From Bacteroidota bacterium (GTDB lineage: Bacteria > Bacteroidota > Bacteroidia > AKYH767-A > JABDAW01), in the NCBI GenBank assembly GCA_023251595.1, contig JAHEYM010000039.1, positions 1 through 14,833 on the forward strand: a stretch of 14,833 nt of DNA, written 5' to 3'. Below, one piece after another: positions 6,317-12,800 of this stretch (positions are counted from its first letter, which is position 1; the number at the start of each line of letters is the position of its first letter). The notes below the pieces were generated by a model. It ran no database searches. It worked only from the letters and a program-made list of their open reading frames with translations, and had not been told where the DNA came from. Made by a program: the position numbers and the translations under genes.

Positions 6317-9055
6317 ATGAAAAGAATTATTATTTCGTCGGTTGTGGTTCTGCTGATTATTGCAGCATTCACCGCGGGATATTTTTATTATCGCGACCTG
6401 AAGATGCCGCAGGCAGAAGCAATATCTGCCATCCCTCCCGACGCCGCATTCATCATTGAATGTAAAAGTGTAAAAACTGCCTGGCATAATTTGCGTGAAA
6501 ATAAAATGTGGCAGGATTTACAATCACTCGAATCATATAAAAAAATATCAAATAACGCGAATTATATAGATTCCGTTTTTTTTGCAAATAGCGATTTAAA
6601 ACCTTTTCTCGAAGATCACCCCTTATTTATTTCAGCGCATGTTACCCGAACGTCTGATTTCGAATATTTGTATATCATGCAACTTCCGAGGGGGAAAAGG
6701 GAAAGTTTTGTTGTTTCTCAAATTCAAAAACTTCTCACTTCGGAAGTACAGTTGGGTAAACGCGTATATGACGGGATAGATATCCACGAATTTCCTGAAA
6801 AACAATCAGGCAGAACTTTCGCTTTCGCTGTAACAAAAGGCGTTCTGATCGCGAGTTTCATGCCTTTTCTGGTTGAAGATGCAATCCGGCAACTCAAGAT
6901 AGGCCGACCTTTCACGGATGATCATAACTTCATGAAAGTATATCACAGCGCCGGAAAAGTGACAGACGCGAATTTATATATAAACTTCAAAGCTTTCCCC
7001 AGATTGTTATCCACGATTACCGGAGATGAAACGGATAAGGGCGTTGCTGATCTTGCCAATTTTGCAAACTGGTCAGAGTTCGATGTCAAAGTTCTCCAGA
7101 ATACACTCAGTTTAAATGGTCTGACCTATGCGAACGACACCACTATTTTTCTCCACGCGTTTCAAAAACAACTTCCGCAAGAACCTGAATTATTGAAAAT
7201 TCTTCCCCGACGAACCGCTATATTATTATATGGTGCGGTCAGCGATTTTCCTTCATTTTATAAAGAATTAAAAACTTATCTTTCTACAAAAGGATATCGT
7301 AAATCGTTTGAATTAAAAGTAAAACAATGGCAGGAGGAGTTCGGAATGGATGTTGCGACAAAAATGACTTCGTGGATCGGAAATGAATTCGCTCTTGCAA
7401 TTACCGAATCGAATAGTTAAAATTGCAGAAATAATACATTCGCAATTTTTAAAGCTTCAAATCCCGAACTGGCAAAAACTTCTCTCGACGAAATAAACAA
7501 AGCCGTTGCAGCAAAAGGTAATGTTCGGATTAAAGAAGAAAGTTATAAAGGCTATTCCATCGGGTTCATTAATATCGACGGTGCGATTCCCGAACTCTTC
7601 GGACCTGTTTTCTCGAACGTCGACAAATTATTCTATACGACGATAAAGAATTATGTGGTTATTGGGAATCAGGCATCATCGCTTCGCAGCTTTATTGATG
7701 ATTTCACCGCAGGTAAATTATTGGGAAGTGATCCTAATTTCAAGAATGTGAGCGAAAATCTTTCCACTAAAACAAATGGTATTTTATATGTAAACCTGCT
7801 TCGGTCATGGGAGATACTGAAAGGAATGCTTACACCTGATGTGGTGGAATCGATCGAAAATCATATTGAAATATATAATAAATTCGATGCCATCGCCATG
7901 CAGATCAGTTCCGACAAGGGACTTTTCTACAGCAATGCTTTCCTGCATTATAATGTTAAACAAAACAAAGATGTAAATCTTCTTTGGGCTACACAGCTCG
8001 ACACATCTGTAACCATGACACCGCAGGTGGTCTTCAACAGCATGGAGAAAACAAATGAAATTCTGGTACAGGACGATTCGAATAAACTTTATATGATCGA
8101 TAATTCCGGCGCCATTCGTTGGAAAATACGTTTGCCGGAAAAGATGCTCGGAAAGATTTCTCAAATTGATCTTTACCGAAACGGACGCCTGCAATATTTA
8201 TTCAATACAGCTTCATCTATATATCTGATCGACCGGAATGGAAATAATGTTGCTAATTATCCAATTCGACTTCCGGCATCAGCAACAGGCGGTATTCAGC
8301 TTTTTGACTACGACAGCACCGGCGAATATAGAATTTTTGTAAATTGTTCGAATGATATTATATACGGCTATCAGGCGAGCGGGAAACCTTTAGGTGGATG
8401 GAATCTGAGCAAACCGATGGGAGAAATTACGCGACCGATTCAGTATCTGAGACTCAACGGATCAGAATATCTTATCGTCGCCGATAAAAAAGGCGAAGTG
8501 CTTTTGTTAGATCGTAAAGGAAAAGAAAAAACTGAGGTAAAAGAGAAAATCTATATATCCGAAAACAATGAATTTTATCTCGATAGCACCGAGGGCGACC
8601 GACCTCATTTCGTAACAACCGATACTTCCGGGAGATTAGTTTTTATATATGAAGACGGAAGAGTGAAATTCTCCCGTGTCAGAAATTTGAGCAATGATCA
8701 TTATTTTAAATTTGCCGATATTGATGGAGACGGGGTGAAGGACTATATATTTATGGATCACGAACAATTACTCGTGTTGAAAAAAGATTCCTCCGTAATT
8801 TTCAAACATAACTTCGATAAAGATGTTCATGTCGCACCCGAAATTATTCGTGGGAGCGGTAAACAAAACAGAGTCGCTGTCGTTACTCAATTCAATAATC
8901 AGATTTCTCTGTTTAATCCCGATGGCACTATTTACGAAGGATTTCCACTGAAAGGCTCCACGTCATTTTCTGTCATCGATTTCAACAAAGACGGGAAATT
9001 AAATCTCGTGATTGGCAGTTCGGATAATACGGTTTACGTATATACGATACAGTGA
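6317..9055 (+). pseudogene. DUF3352-like membrane-anchored protein with propeller-like C-terminus, interrupted by one in-frame TAA
   Basis: One reading frame of 912 codons is broken only by a TAA at 7418-7420 (codon 368). The first part (367 codons) begins with a basic start and a membrane or signal segment (MKRIIISSVVVLLIIAAF), then a domain with IPPDAAFIIECKS at about 39-51 resembling DUF3352 of unknown function. Immediately after the TAA the same frame stays open for 544 residues, starting NCRNNTFAIFKASN, without stop or frameshift. The second part holds propeller-like repeats (LYMIDNSGAIRWKI, IYLIDRNGNNV, VLLLDRKGKEK) and FG-GAP/calcium-loop-like strings (FADIDGDGVKDYIF, VIDFNKDGKLNLVIGS). 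A GTG at 7655 could start a shorter product, but coding sequence clearly continues upstream of it. A recent nonsense mutation, a sequence error or readthrough are all possible. The DUF assignment is from memory. Confidence 0.8.
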
Positions 9056-9076
9056 TTTCATTTAGTGATTTGGTTG

Positions 9077-9099
9077 AAGGATAATCTTTAGTTATCCTT
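9077..9099. terminator. Stem-loop between convergent genes
   Basis: Perfect 8-bp stem AAGGATAA/TTATCCTT with a 7-nt loop, 21 nt after the stop of the preceding + gene and overlapping the stop codon of the convergent integrase. Its position suits a shared bidirectional terminator, but the stem is AT-rich and the T-tract is weak on both sides. Just before it, AGTGATTT occurs twice 13 nt apart (9051 and 9064). Confidence 0.45.
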
Positions 9100-10063
9100 T
9101 ATTCACCGACACCTCCCTTTCCGGAACCATCCTCCAATTCTTCCTTGGATGCTTATTTTTCATTATCGACAGTTGCTTTTGGCTGTGTACATGGGCATAT
9201 ATCTGAGTGGTCATAATTGTACTGTGACCCAGGATTTGTTGGATATACCTGATATCAACATCTTCTTCGAGTAGGAGCGTTGCCAGAGAATGTCGAAAAA
9301 TGTGAGGGGTAATTCGTTTATTGATTCCGGCAGCAGTAGCAAGTTTTCGGACTATTGTTCTTATTGATTGATCAGAAAGCCGGTGCCGGTTCCTATTGAT
9401 AAAGAAATACCCTCCCGCTTCAGCGAATTGGCTCTTTACTAATCGGGAATATTCTTTTAATACGGAGAGTGTTTCTTGTTGGCAGATATGAATTACCCGT
9501 TCCCTGCTTCCCTTCCCGTTCACCTTCACGAAACCTGCTTGCAGATCAATGTTTTCTGTTTTGAGGAATGACAGTTCTGAAACTCTGATGCCGGTTGAAA
9601 ACAGTAATTCTATCACCGCAATATTCCTAATTGATTCAAAATCCGAATACTCGGATTTATTTTGCTTTTTCTTCCGATTGGTATAAACAGCTCCGAAAAT
9701 TTTGCGGATTTCCTTCTTCGTCATCACGGTGGGTAAAACTTGCGGTTCTTTAATTTTTATCCTAAGTTTCCGGAACGGGTTAACAATAATCTTGTCTTCA
9801 AATTCAAGATGATTGAAAAATGCCTTTATCGTTGCCATCTTCCTCTTAATCGTTTTCGGCTTCATCTCAGAGAGACTTTCAAGAAATCTCTTCAAGGCGG
9901 TTTTATCAATCAATTTAATCTGACATTGATAACCGCCCGCTAAGAGGAAGTCATCGAACTGTCGTAAATCGATTCCGTAAAATTTTAACGTTTTTGCACT
10001 AAGATTTCTCTCGTGCCGGCAATGGAAAGAGTAATCCGAAATAGCGGTTTGCAGTTCTGTCAT
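9092..10063 (-). CDS. Tyrosine recombinase/integrase (XerC/D-like)
   Basis: 323-residue site-specific recombinase that cuts and rejoins DNA through a covalent tyrosine link. A SAM-like N-terminal core-binding domain covers about 1-95 (NLSAKTLKFYGIDLRQFDDF; KPKTIKRKMATIKAFFNHLE). The catalytic domain has the full set: Arg160 (TGIRVSEL), Lys184 (NGKGSRERV), His254 and Arg257 (TPHIFRHSLATLLLE), His280 (ILGHSTIMTT) and nucleophile Tyr289 (QIYAHV). It is slightly longer than XerC/D, with a charged insert (TNRKKKQNKSEYSDF, 128-142) and a C-terminal tail with KHPRKNW. It lacks the large extra segment of integron integrases. It looks intact and lies at the edge of the accessory genes, reading away from them, so it may have brought or rearranged them. 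The region just upstream carries inverted and direct repeats that may be its sites. Confidence 0.93.
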   Translation of the reverse strand: MTELQTAISDYSFHCRHERNLSAKTLKFYGIDLRQFDDFLLAGGYQCQIKLIDKTALKRFLESLSEMKPKTIKRKMATIKAFFNHLEFEDKIIVNPFRKLRIKIKEPQVLPTVMTKKEIRKIFGAVYTNRKKKQNKSEYSDFESIRNIAVIELLFSTGIRVSELSFLKTENIDLQAGFVKVNGKGSRERVIHICQQETLSVLKEYSRLVKSQFAEAGGYFFINRNRHRLSDQSIRTIVRKLATAAGINKRITPHIFRHSLATLLLEEDVDIRYIQQILGHSTIMTTQIYAHVHSQKQLSIMKNKHPRKNWRMVPEREVSVNKG

Positions 10064-10065
10064 TT

Positions 10066-10093
10066 TGGCTAATTTTTAGAATTGGGTTAGCCA
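10066..10093. promoter_or_regulatory. Inverted repeat immediately upstream of the integrase start
   Basis: Perfect 7-bp arms TGGCTAA and TTAGCCA separated by 14 nt, starting 3 nt before the integrase ATG on its upstream side. Allowing one extra T, the arms extend to TTTTGGCTAA and TTAGCCATAAAA. This could be an operator for autoregulation or a recombinase core site. A weak -7-like TACTTTTA lies just beyond on the minus strand. Confidence 0.35.
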
Positions 10094-10118
10094 TAAAAGT
10101 AAACTTTGGAAAACTAAT

Positions 10119-10162
10119 ATACTCTGAGCTTCGAAAGGCTTTGCCAACTCAGCCCAGAGTAT
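10119..10162. repeat. Imperfect 44-nt hairpin in the integrase/macro intergenic region
   Basis: ATACTCT (10119-10125) pairs with AGAGTAT (10156-10162). GAG then pairs with CTC across a 5-nt AGCCC bulge on one side only, and a nested GGC-TTT-GCC hairpin sits in the loop. The decamer AATATACTCT, which includes the left arm, recurs as a direct repeat at 10267-10276 between the macro promoter and its ATG. A bulged foldable site beside an integrase suggests a recombination or binding site. It does not fit the GTTRRRY/RYYYAAC ends of integron attC sites. The rest of this 226-nt stretch is AT-rich with no ORF I can support. Confidence 0.4.
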
Positions 10163-10212
10163 GATTTTTATAGCGCAAATCAATGCCTTTACCGCGTTTT
10201 TATGAATTATTA

Positions 10213-10243
10213 TTTATAATTATAAAGAAATAGTTTATTTTTG
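10213..10243 (+). promoter_or_regulatory. Bacteroidota-type promoter for the macro-domain gene
   Basis: The -7 box TATTTTTG (10236-10243) fits TAnnTTTG exactly. A TTTA (10213-10216) lies 19 nt upstream, the standard spacing, and matches 3 of 4 bases of the TTTG -33 element. Transcription should start near 10250, giving a leader of about 40 nt that contains the AATATACTCT repeat. Confidence 0.55.
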
Positions 10244-10289
10244 CAGAGTGAGCGAAGATTCTATGCAATATACTCTAACGTGATCTGAT

Positions 10290-10811
10290 ATGATTGAAAT
10301 TGTTCATGGAGATATTACCAAAACTCGGGTAGACGCGATTGTAAATTCGGCTAATACTTCCTTGCTCGGTGGTAGTGGAGTTGACGGTGCCATACATAGA
10401 GCTGGAGGAAAAACTATTCTTGAAGAATGCATAAATATTAGGAACAAAGTAGGTGGGTGTAAAGTTGGAGAAGCGGTTATTACAAAAGCCGGTAATCTTC
10501 CGGCAAAATTTGTTATTCATGTGGTCGGACCATCTTGGAATAACGGAAAAAGCCACGAAAAAGAACTCCTTCTTCTTACCTATAAAAATTGCCTTAATTT
10601 AGCACTGGAAAATCATATTCAGTCAATTTCTTTTCCAAATATTAGCACCGGAAAGTATCGTTTTCCCAAAGTCCAAGCTGCAAAAATTGCGATTAAAACT
10701 ATTTTAGACTATTTGACAAACACAGATGAGCTAAAAAAAGTTATTTTTGTTTGCTTCGATTCAGAAAATTACGATATTTATACCAGTCTCCTAATGACAG
10801 AAACGAATTAA
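10290..10811 (+). CDS. Macro-domain protein (MacroD/YmdB-like ADP-ribose hydrolase)
   Basis: 173-residue single-domain macro protein. Family members bind ADP-ribose and many hydrolyse O-acetyl-ADP-ribose or remove ADP-ribose from protein or nucleic acid. Visible motifs: HGDITKTRVDAIVNSAN at 6-22 (Asp8 binds adenine; Asn19 and Asn22 line the ribose site), LLGGSGVDGAIHRAGG at 25-40 (Asp32, matching the catalytic Asp of MacroD enzymes), GGCKVGEAVITKAGNLPAKFVIHVVGP at 55-81, and the phosphate loop ISTGKYRFP at 118-126. That loop reads STGKYRFP where many relatives have STGVYGYP, so the pocket may differ. The gene has its own promoter and reads toward the RHS-toxin/immunity operon, ending 15 nt from the immunity gene. 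If that toxin is an ADP-ribosyltransferase, this enzyme could reverse its damage; that role is inferred. Confidence 0.92.
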   Translation: MIEIVHGDITKTRVDAIVNSANTSLLGGSGVDGAIHRAGGKTILEECINIRNKVGGCKVGEAVITKAGNLPAKFVIHVVGPSWNNGKSHEKELLLLTYKNCLNLALENHIQSISFPNISTGKYRFPKVQAAKIAIKTILDYLTNTDELKKVIFVCFDSENYDIYTSLLMTETN

Positions 10812-10826
10812 TATTATAACAACTTT

Positions 10827-11111
10827 CTACGATAGTAAGTTCCATAATTCTTGAAATGCTTTTGCCTTCTCATCCTGTTGTTCTGGTTCGAGAAGAATAT
10901 TAATTAATTCGTCTTTTTTAGCAGAGTCTACCAAATAGATACTAAGCCAACCCGAACTCCAAAAGTCAATATTGCCCATTTTTTCGTTTCCTTCAATCTC
11001 AACTCTCTCAAGATTGCCAAAATCACCATTCTCAAAATAAGAATAATCAATTTTATATCCTTCAAGTATTTTCGTAAATCTACCTTTGAACCAAGTAATA
11101 TTATTATTCAT
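10827..11111 (-). CDS. Probable immunity protein for the RHS toxin
   Basis: Small 94-residue acidic protein with no signal peptide or membrane segment. It contains WFKGRF near the N-terminus, YSYFENGDFGNLERVEIEG at 23-41, an IDFWSSGWLSIYLVD block at 48-62, and a helical glutamate-rich end (ILLEPEQQDEKAKAFQELWNLL). I do not recognise a named family. The role is inferred from position: it starts 5 nt after the stop of the RHS-toxin gene on the same strand, the classic place of the cognate immunity gene in polymorphic-toxin loci, and size and acidity fit an immunity protein that blocks a basic toxin domain. It ends next to the convergent macro-domain gene. Confidence 0.62.
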   Translation of the reverse strand: MNNNITWFKGRFTKILEGYKIDYSYFENGDFGNLERVEIEGNEKMGNIDFWSSGWLSIYLVDSAKKDELINILLEPEQQDEKAKAFQELWNLLS

Positions 11112-11116
11112 GATAC

Positions 11117-12430
11117 TTATTTTTTTTGGATAATGGGTGATAAATTCTGGTATCGTGGTAATAATGAACCTCCTTGTTTTTGCAACATAAGTTTTTGTGA
11201 TTTTGCGGCGTGAGGACCAAGTAGTCTAAACCATCCTTCTTTCCCTCCTCCTAATAAACAATTTTTAGGCACTTGGAATTCCGCATAGACTGAACCTCTT
11301 TTTGCCCCTGAATATAAGCTGGAACCCCCTTGTGTCACATATGTTTGACCTCCACCACCCTCTAAGACGGAAGATCCCTCTTTCATCATATTATATTCTT
11401 TAGGTGACATCCAACGTCCAACGGTTGTCATTTCGGATCCTACTGCTTCTGCAGTTTGTTTCAACGCCGCTCTTCCGAGCGAAGCCTCTATTCCAACGAT
11501 GCATCCTGCAAAAACATCAATAGGATCAATTGTAGGTGCGAAGACTGCGCCACTTCCATGTGGTAATCCAGTATAGATGTCATACTCACCTATTTTAAGA
11601 TTACGGTAATACGTCCCCTTAAAATCCCCATTAATTGCCTCATTTCCGAAATCAGGACCTCCACCCGGCAGACAATGCACAGTGCAAGCGCGTGATTCCA
11701 TATGAATAGTATAACCGGTTATGGGTGATGCCTCAAAACTGACTGAATTAGATGTAAATTCAACGCTAATATTTTTACTGGTAATATTCTTAACTTCCCC
11801 TCCAGTGGCTCTTGCTAGGTCCTTAGCTGTTCGTCTTTGTTCTGAAGTAGAACCAAAAAGGCCAAAGAAATAGGCTCCATCAGGGTCAATATTCAATATA
11901 GGATTATCCCCAAAAACACTAAAGTCGCTAAGTCCAAAGGTGGATTTAGGATCTAAATCCCATCTTCTTCCGAGTCTTGTATCATATTCCCAATATTCAG
12001 CTGTATTAATATTTCCTGTTCCCGAAACTTCATTGTCACGCTCTTGCCCATTGAACCCAAATCGATACTGGTCATTATTAAACGTCCTTCCCGGCATCTC
12101 CATTCCGAACGGATAATAATTAAAATACGAACGGATATCTGCGGTAAAATTTACCGGATTCGAGTTCTCATCCATCGTCGAAAATTTTCTATCTGAGATG
12201 ACCACTCTCACGTCTCCGAGGTGGTCTTTGAGTTCGTATTTTTTGTTGCCGACGGTGCGGGTGTAATATGGACCGGCGGGAATTGCCAATATTTCATGAT
12301 ATTCACATTCACAAAAAACTTCGTTGCCGGAGTTGTATTCTCCCAGCCTGTCTGAGCCGTAGATGGGTTGCTCTTTTACATAATAGTGTTTATAGGAAAA
12401 AAAATTGATTATTTCATGCAAAAAACTCAT
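11117..12430 (-). CDS. Truncated RHS protein with C-terminal ART-like (TreTu-type) toxin domain
   Basis: 437 residues, with three parts. Residues ~64-186 are the 3' end of a Bacteroidota RHS/YD core: YELKDHLGDVRVVISDRK, then YYPFGMEMPGR, YRFGFNGQERDNE, YWEYDTRLGRRWDLDPK and NPILNIDPDG, the usual junction before a toxin. Residues ~187-335 are a variable linker with a hydrophobic stretch (VFAGCIVGIEAS, 306-317). Residues ~337-437 are the toxin: GRWMSPKEYNMM (Arg339), GGGGQTYVTQGGSS, GSVYAEFQVPK (379-389) and KEGWFRLLGP. This pattern resembles the TreTu family, an RHS ADP-ribosyltransferase toxin reported to modify EF-Tu; the match is from memory. Typical RHS proteins run to 1000-3000 residues with a signal peptide. 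This one begins just before the repeat YYVKEQPIYGSDRLGEY with no export signal, so it is a displaced tip cassette or a truncated gene. It starts 14 nt after the nucleotidyltransferase gene. Confidence 0.8.
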   Translation of the reverse strand: MSFLHEIINFFSYKHYYVKEQPIYGSDRLGEYNSGNEVFCECEYHEILAIPAGPYYTRTVGNKKYELKDHLGDVRVVISDRKFSTMDENSNPVNFTADIRSYFNYYPFGMEMPGRTFNNDQYRFGFNGQERDNEVSGTGNINTAEYWEYDTRLGRRWDLDPKSTFGLSDFSVFGDNPILNIDPDGAYFFGLFGSTSEQRRTAKDLARATGGEVKNITSKNISVEFTSNSVSFEASPITGYTIHMESRACTVHCLPGGGPDFGNEAINGDFKGTYYRNLKIGEYDIYTGLPHGSGAVFAPTIDPIDVFAGCIVGIEASLGRAALKQTAEAVGSEMTTVGRWMSPKEYNMMKEGSSVLEGGGGQTYVTQGGSSLYSGAKRGSVYAEFQVPKNCLLGGGKEGWFRLLGPHAAKSQKLMLQKQGGSLLPRYQNLSPIIQKK

Positions 12431-12444
12431 CGTGAGCGTGTATG

Positions 12445-12765
12445 TTACGAAGTTAAACCAATCTCGATACCATCCTCTTTTACTTCATTAATAAAATCAT
12501 CTCCTTTTAAATAATAATTTGTGGGATAGGGATGAGTCTCAATAATAGGATATTTAATATTTATTTTTGAAAACAATTTCAGATTCTCAAATACATTCTC
12601 AGAAAACTGATCGGAGACTAACAATAAATCTATATCTGACCACTCTTGTATCTGATTCCGGGCGATTGAACCGAATAAGAAAACCTTATGGAAATCTAAC
12701 CCGATCGAATTACATTCTTTCACAAACTGCTTTGCAGTTTCTATTGCACTTTGTTGAGTAACCAT
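12445..12765 (-). CDS. Minimal nucleotidyltransferase (MNT) domain protein
   Basis: 106-residue member of the DNA polymerase beta-like nucleotidyltransferase superfamily. The signature FLFGSIARNQIQEWSDIDLLLV (29-50) holds the glycine-serine pair (32-33) and the metal-binding Asp44 and Asp46; Glu76 in PIIETHPYP may be the third acidic residue. The end, DDFINEVKEDGIEIG, is typical of the short family. Such proteins usually work as the MNT half of HEPN/MNT toxin-antitoxin modules, where the MNT enzyme adds AMP groups to the HEPN RNase. No HEPN gene is next to it; the upstream neighbour is a zinc-ribbon protein and the downstream one the RHS fragment. It may be an orphan antitoxin or may have another target. 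It lies 35 nt after the zinc-ribbon gene on the same strand, so co-transcription is likely. Confidence 0.86.
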   Translation of the reverse strand: MVTQQSAIETAKQFVKECNSIGLDFHKVFLFGSIARNQIQEWSDIDLLLVSDQFSENVFENLKLFSKINIKYPIIETHPYPTNYYLKGDDFINEVKEDGIEIGLTS

Positions 12766-12800
12766 AATCTGAATTCGTCTGTTTATACCAACGCATGTCC

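Noticed and set aside
6268..6459. Small + strand ORF with a hydrophobic start (MHLLLLLGGS)
   Set aside because: Most of it overlaps the start of the DUF3352-like gene in another frame, and its later residues look like random translation.
7805..8194. 129-codon minus-strand ORF
   Set aside because: Antisense shadow of the propeller-like half of the DUF3352-like gene; cysteine/histidine-rich random-looking sequence.
7655..9055. Separate gene starting at GTG 7655
   Set aside because: The same frame is open and reads as protein from 7421, directly after the in-frame TAA of the upstream part, so this is the 3' part of one gene, not an independent start.
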